Positions 1 through 7,708 of a stretch of DNA of 37,939 bases are shown in pieces. The position numbers were made by a program, and so were the translations under genes. Source of the DNA: Cryobacterium sp. (GTDB lineage: Bacteria; Actinomycetota; Actinomycetes; Actinomycetales; Microbacteriaceae); NCBI GenBank assembly GCA_014376815.1, contig JACMQV010000024.1, positions 1-37,939 on the forward strand, given 5' to 3'. The stretch's first letter is position 1, and every line of letters begins with the position of its first letter. The notes under the pieces are model-generated. The model saw only the letters and a program-made list of their open reading frames with translations, was not told where the DNA came from and searched no databases.

Positions 1-9
1 TGACTGAAA

Positions 10-15
10 TAAAGT
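10..15 (+). promoter_or_regulatory. -10 element, leaderless, helicase-like gene
   Basis: TAAAGT ends 6 nt before the GTG at 22. No Shine-Dalgarno sequence lies between them, and in-frame stops at 1-3 and 10-12 exclude a longer frame. This supports the GTG at 22 as a leaderless start. Confidence 0.45.
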
Positions 16-21
16 GTCCGT

Positions 22-3000
22 GTGCGGCGCCTCGATAAGAAACTAGATGACGACGGCATCCTGTCGGAAATTCAGGATGCCGTGACCGCCGACCCTCGCA
101 ATTCGGGCCCTGTGCATTCGGGCCCTGTGCATTCCGGCCCTGTGCATTCCGGCCCGCAGGATGCCGCGGCCCCGCACATGGTCAGTCTCGGCGATCCGTC
201 CCTCGTCGTCGGCAATGTGGCCGACCCCGTCTGGCAGCGCTGGCGCGCCGAACTGGCGGAGGTCGGCGGACGTTCACCTCTCCTGCACTTCAGCGACGGA
301 CCCCGCACCCGGATCGAACTGAGCGCGACCCACCCGGGCGGCCTGCCTCAGTTCATCACCGGCAAGACCACGTTGCTCTCGAACCTGATCCGCGATGAGC
401 TGGCCCTGCGCAACGCCAGGCTCGCGGCCGGCGAGATCACCCAGAAGGGCATCGAGCTGCGGTCGATGCGCGGCATCGAGTCCGTGCACCTCGCGATCGG
501 CCTGGCCGAGTGGCGCCACGGTGACGTGGATTACACGGCGCCGATCCTGCTGCGCCCGCTCGCCATCCGCCGCTACGGCCGGGACTTCGAACTCAAGCTC
601 AAGGGTCAGCCCTTCCTCAACCCGGAACTGGCCCGCGCCCTGCACGACCAGTTCCAGATCACCCTGGACGCCGACGCGTTCGTGGCGCTGGCCGTGACCA
701 ACGGCGCCTTCAAGCCGCAACCCGTGATCGACCGGTTGCGCGGTCTGACCTCGCACCTGCCCTGGTTCAACGTGGTGCCGCGCCTGGTCGCGTCCTCCTT
801 CGCCGACGTGGGCCGCGCCCTCTCCGCCGACGCGTCCCGGCTGGACCACCCGCTGCTGGACGCGGTCGCCGGCAACCAGAACGCCCGCCGGGCCATCGAG
901 ACCGCGTACAACCCGGTCGTGCCGATCGGCCAGGACTCCCGGCCGCCGGCCACCGACATCCTGCTGCTCGACGCCGACTCCGAGCAGGAGAATGTCGTGG
1001 CCCAGATCGCGGCGGGCAACTCGCTCGTCGTCAAGACGCTTCCGGGCACGGGCGGCACCCAGACGATCGTGAACGCGATCGGCTCGCTCATCTCGCAACA
1101 CAAGCGCGTGCTCGTGGTCAGCGCCCGCCGGTCCAGCCTCGACGGCATCGCGCACCGCCTGGTGCAGGTGGGTCTGCCCGGCGTCGCGGTCACCCCGCGC
1201 ACCTTGCGCCGGGACCTGATCCAGTCGATCACCCGCAACGAGAAGGCCACCCAGCCGAGGGTGGGCGACGTCGACGACGCACTCGTCCGGCTGCGCAAGG
1301 TGCTGCTCGACTACCGTTCCGCGCTCACCCGCCGCGATTCAGCCCTCGGGGTGTCGGTGCTCGACGCTCTCGGCGAGTTGGCCAGGCTGGCCCAGCTCCC
1401 GAGCCCGCCGTCGACCACCGCCCGCCTCGACCGGCGCGCCCTGGAGCGCCTCGCCCAGGGCCGGGCTGCCGCCGCCACGACACTGATCAAGGCCGCCGCG
1501 CTGGGCGAATTCCGCTACGGACCGGGCGACTCGCCCTGGTACGGAGCCTCGTTCACCTCCACCGCCGACGCATCCGCCGCCCACCAGCTGGCCAAACGGG
1601 TGAACCAGGTCGAACTGCCCCGCCTGCTCGAGCGCGCCGCCGGGCTGGTCGGCCAGACGCGGCTGCGCCCGTTCGAGACGATCACCGAACTCGGCATCTA
1701 CCTGCGTCTGCTGCTCGACATCCGTGAGACGCTGGACAAGTTCCAGCCGGCCGTGTTCGACCGTTCGCTGGCCGAACTGATCGCCGCGACCGCAGCCCGC
1801 CGCGATTCGCCCGAGATGACCGGTGCCAGCCGCCGGCGCCTGCGCAAACTGGCAGACGAGTACCTCCGCCCGGGTGTGCGGGTCAGCGACATGAACGAGA
1901 GCCTGCGCCGCATCCAGCAGCAGCGCACACTGTGGCAGCGCTTCGTCGTGGCGGGCGTCACCCCGGAGGTGCCGGTCGGGATTTCCGACGTGCACGTTGC
2001 CTTCCAGCGCGTCGCCGAAGACCTCGCCAGCCTCGACGTTCCACTCGGCACGGCCGGCACCACACGTCAGCTCTCGAGCCGGCCGATCAAGGAACTCATC
2101 CACGTCGTCTCCGGCCTCGCCGCCGAGAGCGAGGTTCTCGCCAACCTGCATGAGCGCACCGCCCTCCTCGCCACCCTGCGCGAGCACAACCTCGACCCGT
2201 TGATGACGGACCTGTCGCAGCGGCACGTGTCCGAGAAGGACGTCGCCGTCGAGCTCGAGCTCGCCTGGTGGCAGTCCGTGCTGGAGACGATGCTCAGCGG
2301 CGACAAGGCCCTCCTGAACGCCAACACGCAGGTGCTCGACCGCCTCGAAGCCGACTTCAAGCTGGTCGACGAGGCCCACGCCTCCACCACCGGCCAGCTG
2401 CTGGCCTGGCTGCTCGCCGAGACCTGGAAGATCGGCGTGGTCGACTGGCCGGAAGAGGCAGATCACCTGCGGCGCCTGCTCCGCGCCGACCGGGCCACCC
2501 CCAGCCGCCTGCACAAGGCGGCGCCGCACCTGGGCCGTGTGCTCGCCCCGGTCTGGCTCGCGTCACCGTACGAGGTGGCGGGCCTGGACGACCAGATGAG
2601 TTTCGACACCGTGCTGCTCGTTGACGCCGGGGCCACCACGCTGGCCGAGAATGTCGGCGCCATTCGCCGCGGCAAGCAGATCGTCGCGTTCGGCGATCCG
2701 GTCACGCAGACCCCGTCCGCGTTCGAAACCGGCATCGCGGATGTCGCGGACGAGCGGGCCGTGCAGGAGACCAACGTGGATGCCCTCCACGCGGACTCCG
2801 CTCTGGCCCGCCTCGGTGAGTTGCTCCCGACCCTGACCCTGACCCGCAGCTACCGCGCCGGCGGCGAAGACCTTGCCGAGCTCGTCAACCACCGCTTCTA
2901 CGGCGGCCGCATCGATTCCCTCCCCTGGGCGGGCAGCTACCTCGGCCACGGCAGCCTCACCATCAACTATGTGGCCGACGGGCACGGCATGCCCGACGCC

Positions 3001-3816
3001 GACACCGGTGCCGTCGAGAGTGTCGACGCGGAAGTCGCCAAGGTCGTCGCACTCGTGATGGACCACGCGGTCAAACGCCCCAAGGAATCGCTGATGGTGA
3101 TCACGGCCAGCGCGCGCCACTCCGTGCGCGTGCACCAGGCCGTGCTGTCCGCGTTCTCCAAGCGCACCGACCTCTCCGACTTCATCCTGAAAGACCGGGC
3201 CGAGCCGTTCACCGTCCTCACCCTCGAACAGGCCGTGGCGCAGAGCCGCGACCGCGTGATCTTCTCGATCGGCTACGGCCGTACCCCGCATGGCCGTCTG
3301 CTGACGAACTTCGGTTCGCTCGGCGAGCCCGGCGGTGAACGGCTCCTCGCCATCGGCATGACCCGAGCCCGGCGGGCCATGGACATCGTCTCCTGCTTCC
3401 GCCCGTCCGACATCGACGAGGACCGCCAGCGGCACGGCATCCTGGCCCTCTCCCAGGTGCTCAGTGAGACCGAGGCGCGCCGCAACGAGGCCCAGGTCCC
3501 CGACGCCAGCGAGGCCATGCTCGTCGACCTGGCCCGCCGCCTCGAGCGGCTCGGACTGACCGTGTCCCTCGGGCACCGCGGCAAGCTGGCCCTGGCCGGT
3601 TCGCATGGCGGCCGTGCCGTCGTCGTCGAAACGGATGCCGTGGTCGGCCGGTCGAGTCTGCGGGAGTCGCTCAGGCTCCGGCCCGAGGTGCTGCGCCGCC
3701 TCGGCTGGCACTACCTGCGCGTGCACAGCTTCGAACTCTTCAGCAACCCGGATGCGGTCGCCGCGCGGGTGGCCGCCCTCGCGGGCGTCGCTGTTCCGCC
3801 GTCGACCAAACCGTGA
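22..3816 (+). CDS. DUF4011-type SF1 helicase-like protein, degenerate ATPase motifs
   Basis: A 1264-residue protein with the layout of DUF4011-domain DNA helicases. The N-terminal DUF4011-like part (about residues 70-130, WRAELAE...SPLLHF) is followed by a split superfamily 1 helicase core and a C-terminal restriction-endonuclease-like end (about 1170-1255, RRLGWHYLRVHSFELFSNP). The P-loop reads LPGTGGTQT (340-348), with glycine 345 where the catalytic lysine belongs. The motif II strand reads VLLVDAG (D868-A869-G870) instead of a DE pair. The following GDP (891-893), the RSYRAG motif and the TRAR motif (1114-1117) are kept. Hydrolysis of ATP is therefore doubtful, although the fold looks intact and there is no frameshift. 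Residues 28-45 are a 5-residue tandem repeat (NSGPV/HSGPV). The GTG start is set by upstream stops and a -10 six bases away. The next gene overlaps its stop codon. A role in DNA transactions is inferred from the family only. Confidence 0.85.
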   Translation: MRRLDKKLDDDGILSEIQDAVTADPRNSGPVHSGPVHSGPVHSGPQDAAAPHMVSLGDPSLVVGNVADPVWQRWRAELAEVGGRSPLLHFSDGPRTRIELSATHPGGLPQFITGKTTLLSNLIRDELALRNARLAAGEITQKGIELRSMRGIESVHLAIGLAEWRHGDVDYTAPILLRPLAIRRYGRDFELKLKGQPFLNPELARALHDQFQITLDADAFVALAVTNGAFKPQPVIDRLRGLTSHLPWFNVVPRLVASSFADVGRALSADASRLDHPLLDAVAGNQNARRAIETAYNPVVPIGQDSRPPATDILLLDADSEQENVVAQIAAGNSLVVKTLPGTGGTQTIVNAIGSLISQHKRVLVVSARRSSLDGIAHRLVQVGLPGVAVTPRTLRRDLIQSITRNEKATQPRVGDVDDALVRLRKVLLDYRSALTRRDSALGVSVLDALGELARLAQLPSPPSTTARLDRRALERLAQGRAAAATTLIKAAALGEFRYGPGDSPWYGASFTSTADASAAHQLAKRVNQVELPRLLERAAGLVGQTRLRPFETITELGIYLRLLLDIRETLDKFQPAVFDRSLAELIAATAARRDSPEMTGASRRRLRKLADEYLRPGVRVSDMNESLRRIQQQRTLWQRFVVAGVTPEVPVGISDVHVAFQRVAEDLASLDVPLGTAGTTRQLSSRPIKELIHVVSGLAAESEVLANLHERTALLATLREHNLDPLMTDLSQRHVSEKDVAVELELAWWQSVLETMLSGDKALLNANTQVLDRLEADFKLVDEAHASTTGQLLAWLLAETWKIGVVDWPEEADHLRRLLRADRATPSRLHKAAPHLGRVLAPVWLASPYEVAGLDDQMSFDTVLLVDAGATTLAENVGAIRRGKQIVAFGDPVTQTPSAFETGIADVADERAVQETNVDALHADSALARLGELLPTLTLTRSYRAGGEDLAELVNHRFYGGRIDSLPWAGSYLGHGSLTINYVADGHGMPDADTGAVESVDAEVAKVVALVMDHAVKRPKESLMVITASARHSVRVHQAVLSAFSKRTDLSDFILKDRAEPFTVLTLEQAVAQSRDRVIFSIGYGRTPHGRLLTNFGSLGEPGGERLLAIGMTRARRAMDIVSCFRPSDIDEDRQRHGILALSQVLSETEARRNEAQVPDASEAMLVDLARRLERLGLTVSLGHRGKLALAGSHGGRAVVVETDAVVGRSSLRESLRLRPEVLRRLGWHYLRVHSFELFSNPDAVAARVAALAGVAVPPSTKP
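100..159 (+). repeat. 15-bp tandem repeat, four units, in-frame
   Basis: Units at 100-114, 115-129, 130-144 and 145-159 are near-identical (core ATTCSGGCCCTGTG) and encode NSGPV, HSGPV, HSGPV, HSGPQ. A length change by whole units would keep the reading frame of the helicase-like gene. Confidence 0.85.
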
Positions 3817-4091
3817 GCGAGGCTGTGAGCCCGGCCGTGAGTCCTGCTGTGAGCGCTGACAGCACCCGTGAGCAGTCGGCCGAGGACGCCGCTCGGCCCC
3901 GCCAGTCGGTCGTCAAGGAGCCCGGCGCATCCCGCCGTGCCAAGCTGACGCCGGCTCCCGGCACGGATCCCGATCCGCACCCGCCGGTGCTGCGCGAGGA
4001 GGGTGGGGTCGTGCCCAGCGACCCCGCAGGCGCGGGCACCCGCGGTGTCAACGACGACCGGCTGCGTCAGGACCGTCCGCCGCACTGGTAG
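3813..4091 (+). CDS. small conserved hypothetical protein overlapping the helicase
   Basis: A 92-residue protein that starts at a GTG sharing four bases (GTGA) with the stop codon of the helicase-like gene, so translation is probably coupled. The first 20 residues are an Ala/Val/Ser/Pro-rich low-complexity stretch (SPAVSPAVS). The middle is Pro-, Arg- and Asp-rich and probably disordered. The end, NDDRLRQDRPPHW, resembles the conserved tail of short proteins that I recall from Microbacteriaceae. No catalytic motif, membrane segment or signal peptide is visible. The overlap suggests that it works with, or is co-regulated with, the pseudo-helicase. Function unknown; the upstream part of the frame could be shorter in reality. 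Confidence 0.65.
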   Translation: MSEAVSPAVSPAVSADSTREQSAEDAARPRQSVVKEPGASRRAKLTPAPGTDPDPHPPVLREEGGVVPSDPAGAGTRGVNDDRLRQDRPPHW

Positions 4092-4399
4092 CGGTCCGGG
4101 ACGCGAGGCGTGCCGACCGGGCCAGCCGAAACGGGGCCGGCATGGGCTCGATGAATGCGTCCTGTTCGCTGGGCCGTGTCGATCCAGGAGAGTCAGAGCA
4201 GACTGCACCGGATGGCCGCTGGTCAGCGCAGGTGGACCGCCATGTCCGGTGTTGAACCAATTCGACGGAGAATGTGGTGGAAAACCGCTATTCCGGGCTG
4301 CTGGGGGGCGACTTGGGCAGAATCTCCGTCGAATTCGTTCGGGGGAGAGTGGCTGCCGGGCCTCGGTCGCATAGGGCGAGGCGATGTGGACTGACTGCG
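4092..4399. other. 308-bp convergent intergenic region
   Basis: No gene with credible codon use or ribosome site is visible between the two converging genes. The stretch holds a perfect 13-bp inverted repeat (listed separately) and is less GC-rich than the flanking genes. Confidence 0.5.
4259..4335. repeat. inverted repeat, 13-bp perfect arms
   Basis: AATTCGACGGAGA (4259-4271) is matched exactly by its reverse complement at 4323-4335, with 51 nt between. The arms lie between convergent genes and lack a T-tract, so this is not a classical terminator. The large loop and perfect arms could form a cruciform or be a protein site. Confidence 0.7.
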
Positions 4400-4837
4400 T
4401 TAGAGCGAGCGGTTGGGGTTCTGGTCCACCGTCGCGCCGGCGGCCAGCAGGTCGCGGATCTCGGTCAGGAGGTCGAGCTCCGTCGTCGGGGCGGCCTCCT
4501 CGACGGCTGCGGGGGCGCCGGCGGCCCGGCGACGCTCCTGGGACTCCTTGAGGTGGTTGAGCGGCATGACGAACACGAAGTAGACCACGGCCGCGACCAG
4601 GAGGAAGTTGATGGCCGCCGCGAGCACGAGCCCGAATGATAGTTCGGCGCCGCCGGGAAGCCCGATCACCATCGCTTTTGCAAGGCTCTCCGAGTTGAAT
4701 ATCGCGGCGATCAGCGGGTTGAAGATGCCCGTGACGATCGCGCTGACCACCTTGGTGAACGCGGCGCCAATGACGACGGCAACGGCAAGCTCGATGACAT
4801 TGCCGCGCATGATGAATTCTTTGAAGCCCTGGATCAT
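4400..4837 (-). CDS. mscL: large-conductance mechanosensitive channel MscL
   Basis: A 145-residue protein that starts [24 protein letters not shown], the characteristic MscL amphipathic N-terminus and first transmembrane helix. The second transmembrane helix (about residues 68-92, [20 protein letters not shown]) is followed by the NHLKES motif. The tail is charged and alanine-rich and ends in a short helix ([10 protein letters not shown], about residues 123-132) that fits the cytoplasmic bundle. MscL forms a homopentameric membrane pore that opens on hypo-osmotic stress. The ATG is preceded by GGAG at a good distance. The gene lies 87 bp downstream of the FmdB-like gene on the same strand, the usual actinobacterial arrangement, and may be transcribed with it. 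Confidence 0.97.
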   Translation of the reverse strand: MIQGFKEFIMRGNVIELAVAVVIGAAFTKVVSAIVTGIFNPLIAAIFNSESLAKAMVIGLPGGAELSFGLVLAAAINFLLVAAVVYFVFVMPLNHLKESQERRRAAGAPAAVEEAAPTTELDLLTEIRDLLAAGATVDQNPNRSL

Positions 4838-4924
4838 GGTCTGACTCCGTGCTGGTTCTGCGCCTATGGCGAGTGGGAAAGTGAATAAAAGCGTAAGGGC
4901 AGGAAGACCCTGTGGTTGGGAGGG

Positions 4925-5290
4925 CTAGGAGGACTTGGCGGCCGGGGCGGCCGAGCTCGCGCGGCCGGAGGTCGTCTTCGCGGCGGAGGACGCGCTCTCC
5001 TTCGCCGGAGCAGGCGCGGACTTCTCGCCTGTCTTCTTCTCGGCGCCACCCGCCGTCTTCTCGGACTTCTTGTCGGACGTCTGGCTCGAGCGCTCGAGGG
5101 AACGCTTCGAATCCGAGCGGGAGTCGTTGCTGTAGAAGCCGGACCCGCTGAACGTCACGCCGATCGACGAGAACACCTTGCGGAGCTTGCCCCCGCAGGT
5201 GGGGCATTCGGTGAGCGTGTTGTCCGTGAAGGCTTGCTGGATGTCGAACGCGGTGTCGCACTCGGTGCAACGGTAAGAGTAGGTAGGCAC
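4925..5290 (-). CDS. FmdB-family zinc-ribbon protein
   Basis: A 121-residue protein with an N-terminal zinc ribbon: MPTYSYRCTECD provides the first Cys pair (residues 8 and 11) and CPTCGG the second (about 29 and 32), the FmdB/CxxC_CXXC_SSSS pattern. Residues 33-52 carry the usual SSIGVTFSGSGFY-type segment. The remaining ~65 residues are a Lys/Ser/Ala/Glu-rich disordered tail. The family is called a putative regulator after fmdB of methylotrophs, but its role is not established. The GTG start is preceded by CCGGAG. A likely promoter lies about 45 bp upstream, and mscL follows on the same strand. Confidence 0.9.
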   Translation of the reverse strand: MPTYSYRCTECDTAFDIQQAFTDNTLTECPTCGGKLRKVFSSIGVTFSGSGFYSNDSRSDSKRSLERSSQTSDKKSEKTAGGAEKKTGEKSAPAPAKESASSAAKTTSGRASSAAPAAKSS

Positions 5291-5332
5291 TGGAACTCCG
5301 GCTGTGGGACGCGGCCGCTGGCCGAATCTCCG

Positions 5333-5361
5333 ATTATGTATATGGCTTCGCTAGATTTTAC
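5333..5361 (-). promoter_or_regulatory. probable promoter of the fmdB-mscL pair
   Basis: On the minus strand an AT-rich patch reads TATACATAAT, with CATAAT (5333-5338) as a -10 candidate and GTAAAA (5356-5361) 17 bp upstream as a weak -35. It is the only AT-rich stretch in a GC-rich gap of 123 bp. Confidence 0.4.
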
Positions 5362-5413
5362 CGGTCTTGGCTGGACGCGACGTCAACGGGGCGTCGAGGA
5401 GTCAGACCGCGGG

Positions 5414-5992
5414 TCAGAACGCAATGATCCGCGTCGGAGTGACCAGTCCGTCGACCGGCTGGTCGTGCACCTCGCGGGGGACCACATCGACGAACTCGTT
5501 GTCGAAGATGACCGCGTAGACCGGCGGGCACTTCTCCATCGAACCGAGGGTCTTGTCGTAGTAGCCACGGCCCCAGCCCATGCGCAGGCCGGTCGCGTCC
5601 ACGGCCGCGGCGGGCACCACGATGAGGTCGACGTCATTGATCGCGATCGGGCCGAGCAGCTCGCCGGCCGGTTCCGGAACGCCCGCGAGACCCTCCACCT
5701 CGGTCTGGTCCTCGCCGACGGTCCAGTCGAGGAGGCCGTCGTCACGGGACACGGGGAACAGCACCCGGATGCCCTGCGCCTCGGCCCAGTTCACGAACGG
5801 GCGGGTGTTCGGCTCGTTTCGGGCCGACAGATAGCAGGAGATCGAACGCGCCGTCAGGTCGAGCGTGATGCTCTGCAGGTTGGCGGTAAAGCCGGCGGTC
5901 GCGGCGTCGCGCTCCACCGAGGTCATGTTCTGGCGGCGCTCCCGCAACTCGGCGCGGAGCGCCCGCTTTCGATGACCGATCTCGGAGTCCAT
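5414..5992 (-). CDS. 5-formyltetrahydrofolate cyclo-ligase
   Basis: A 192-residue enzyme that converts 5-formyl-THF to 5,10-methenyl-THF with ATP, salvaging the storage form of folate. The N-terminal RKRALRAELRERR segment and the family signature with the glycine-rich loop, GLRMGWGRGYYDK (about residues 142-154), are present. The length matches the family. The frame is open further upstream to 6325, but the ATG at 5992 (MDSEIGH) follows AGGATG by 7 nt, while the in-frame ATG at 6001 overlaps that site, so 5992 is chosen. The gene diverges from galU with only 34 bp between starts. Confidence 0.93.
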   Translation of the reverse strand: MDSEIGHRKRALRAELRERRQNMTSVERDAATAGFTANLQSITLDLTARSISCYLSARNEPNTRPFVNWAEAQGIRVLFPVSRDDGLLDWTVGEDQTEVEGLAGVPEPAGELLGPIAINDVDLIVVPAAAVDATGLRMGWGRGYYDKTLGSMEKCPPVYAVIFDNEFVDVVPREVHDQPVDGLVTPTRIIAF

Positions 5993-6013
5993 ACAAGTCA
6001 TCCTAGATGCCGA

Positions 6014-6019
6014 TAACGT
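6014..6019 (+). promoter_or_regulatory. -10 element, leaderless galU
   Basis: TAACGT ends 7 nt before the galU ATG. No Shine-Dalgarno sequence fits between them, so the transcript probably begins at the start codon. Confidence 0.5.
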
Positions 6020-6026
6020 AGGGGCC

Positions 6027-6920
6027 ATGGGGACAACAATTACCAAAGCCGTTATTCCAGCCGCAGGGCTAGGCACTCGCTTCCTCCCGGCCACCAAGGC
6101 CATGCCGAAGGAAATGCTGCCGGTCGTCGACAAGCCGGCGATCCAGTATGTCGTCGAGGAAGCGGTCGCCGCCGGCCTGCCCGACGTACTGATGGTCACG
6201 GGGCGAAATAAGAACGCCCTGGAGAACCACTTCGACCGGATGACCGAGCTCGAGGCGATCCTGGAGAAGAAGGGCGACCAGAGCCGGCTCGCGAAGGTCA
6301 ACCACGCCACCGACCTCGCTGACATCCACTACGTGCGCCAAGGCGACCCGCTGGGCCTCGGCCACGCGGTGCTGCGGGCCAAGATGCACGTGGGCAACGA
6401 GCCGTTCGCGGTGCTGCTCGGCGACGACATCATCGACGCCCGGGACCCGCTGCTGTCGAAGATGCTGGCCGAGCAGGGCAAGCGCAACGCGAGCATCGTC
6501 GCCCTGATGGAGGTCGATCCCTCGCAGATCCACCTCTACGGCGCCGCCGCCGTCGAGGCCACCGACGACCCCGATGTGGTGCGGGTGACGAGCCTGGTCG
6601 AGAAGCCGGACGCCGCGGATGCCCCGTCGAACCTGGCCATCATCGGCCGGTACGTGCTGCGCCCCGACGTGTTCGAGGTGCTCGAGCACACCGCCCCGGG
6701 CAAGGGCAACGAGATCCAGCTCACCGACGCCCTGCAGAAGATGGCGGTGAACCCCGAGACCACCGGCGGCGTCTACGGCGTCATCTTCCGCGGGCGCCGT
6801 TACGACACCGGCGACCGCCTCGACTACATCAAGGCCATCGTGCAGCTCGCCGTCGACCGCGACGACCTGGGCCCGGACCTGCGGCCGTGGCTGCAGGGCT
6901 TCGTCGCGACGCTCGACTGA
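6027..6920 (+). CDS. galU: UTP-glucose-1-phosphate uridylyltransferase GalU
   Basis: A 297-residue nucleotidyltransferase that makes UDP-glucose from UTP and glucose-1-phosphate for cell-wall and exopolysaccharide synthesis. The N-terminal nucleotide loop AAGLGTRFLPATKAMPKEML (about residues 12-31) and the following VDKPAIQY are diagnostic. The metal-binding LLGDDIID (about 129-136), the sugar-binding VEKPDA and GKGNEIQLTDAL motifs are also present, and GRRYDTGD closes the domain. Length is normal. In many actinobacteria a moeA/glp gene follows galU; here the acetyltransferase follows directly after a 56-bp gap. Confidence 0.97.
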   Translation: MGTTITKAVIPAAGLGTRFLPATKAMPKEMLPVVDKPAIQYVVEEAVAAGLPDVLMVTGRNKNALENHFDRMTELEAILEKKGDQSRLAKVNHATDLADIHYVRQGDPLGLGHAVLRAKMHVGNEPFAVLLGDDIIDARDPLLSKMLAEQGKRNASIVALMEVDPSQIHLYGAAAVEATDDPDVVRVTSLVEKPDAADAPSNLAIIGRYVLRPDVFEVLEHTAPGKGNEIQLTDALQKMAVNPETTGGVYGVIFRGRRYDTGDRLDYIKAIVQLAVDRDDLGPDLRPWLQGFVATLD

Positions 6921-6976
6921 GCCCCAAGCGGGTAGATTGGGTGAACAACATTCGGGTATGAAGAGACGGGCAGGCT

Positions 6977-7636
6977 GTGGCCATCGCGATACCGACGCTT
7001 CATGACGGGCACGTCACCCTGCGGCCGATTCGGGTGCGGGATGACAGGGCCCTCGACCGTTCCCTGATGGAGAACCGGAGCTGGCTGCGCACGTGGGAAG
7101 CCACGAACCCGCACGCGCCGATGTCCTTCGACACCCGGTCGAGCATCCGTGGTCTCCTCGCTCATTCCCGCACCGGCAGCGGCCTGCCGTTCCTGGTCGA
7201 ATACGAGGGCCGGCTGGCCGGCCAGCTGAACGTGTCGTCGATCACGTGGGGCTCCTTGTCCTCGGGCACGATCGGGTACTGGGTGGGCCAGGAATTCGCG
7301 GGCAAGTCGATTACGCCGACCGCCGTGGCGCTGGCGACCGACTACTGCTTCGGCCAGCTGGGTCTGCATCGGATGGAGATCTGCATCCGGCCCGAGAACG
7401 CGCCCTCGCTGCGGGTGGTGGAGAAGCTCGGCTTCCGGTACGAGGGGCTGCGGCGCCGTTACATCCACATCAACGGCGACTGGCGCGATCACTTCTGCTT
7501 CGCCCTGGTGGCCGAGGAAGTGCGCCAGGGCGTGCTGACTCGCTGGCAGTCGGGACTGGTTTCGCCCGGCGCCGCCCGGGTGACGCCGACCGACCTCGCC
7601 GCGGCCGCGCATCCGCTGGCCGTGAGCGATCGATGA
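6977..7636 (+). CDS. RimJ/RimL-type GNAT N-acetyltransferase
   Basis: A 219-residue GNAT acetyltransferase of the RimJ branch. It has the N-terminal LRPIRVRDDRAL strand-helix, the acetyl-CoA-binding region around IGYWVGQEFAGKSITPTAVALATDYCF (about residues 97-123) and the closing NAPSLRVVEKLGFRYEGLRRRYIHINGDWRDH segment typical of alanine N-acetyltransferases. It likely acetylates the N-terminus of a protein, but the substrate cannot be read from sequence. The GTG start is preceded by a GACGGGCAGG purine-rich stretch. It sits between galU and a sepX/glpR-like gene, as in other actinobacteria. Confidence 0.9.
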   Translation: MAIAIPTLHDGHVTLRPIRVRDDRALDRSLMENRSWLRTWEATNPHAPMSFDTRSSIRGLLAHSRTGSGLPFLVEYEGRLAGQLNVSSITWGSLSSGTIGYWVGQEFAGKSITPTAVALATDYCFGQLGLHRMEICIRPENAPSLRVVEKLGFRYEGLRRRYIHINGDWRDHFCFALVAEEVRQGVLTRWQSGLVSPGAARVTPTDLAAAAHPLAVSDR

Positions 7637-7695
7637 CGCCGCGAATGTTCGATGACACACCCTCGGTAATCACCCCCGGAAGCCCCCGCTACTCC

Positions 7696-7701
7696 TACCT
7701 T
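7696..7701 (+). promoter_or_regulatory. -10 element, leaderless sepX-like gene
   Basis: TACCTT ends 7 nt before the ATG at 7709, and there is no clear Shine-Dalgarno sequence. It supports 7709 over the internal ATG at 7739. Confidence 0.4.
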
Positions 7702-7708
7702 AGAGATC

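Noticed and set aside
100-159. Possible CRISPR-like repeats
   Set aside because: The units are contiguous, with no spacers, and lie inside a coding frame.
5414-6325. Longer 5-formyltetrahydrofolate cyclo-ligase starting at 6325
   Set aside because: The extra N-terminal part overlaps galU antisense; a Shine-Dalgarno sequence and the normal family length support the ATG at 5992.
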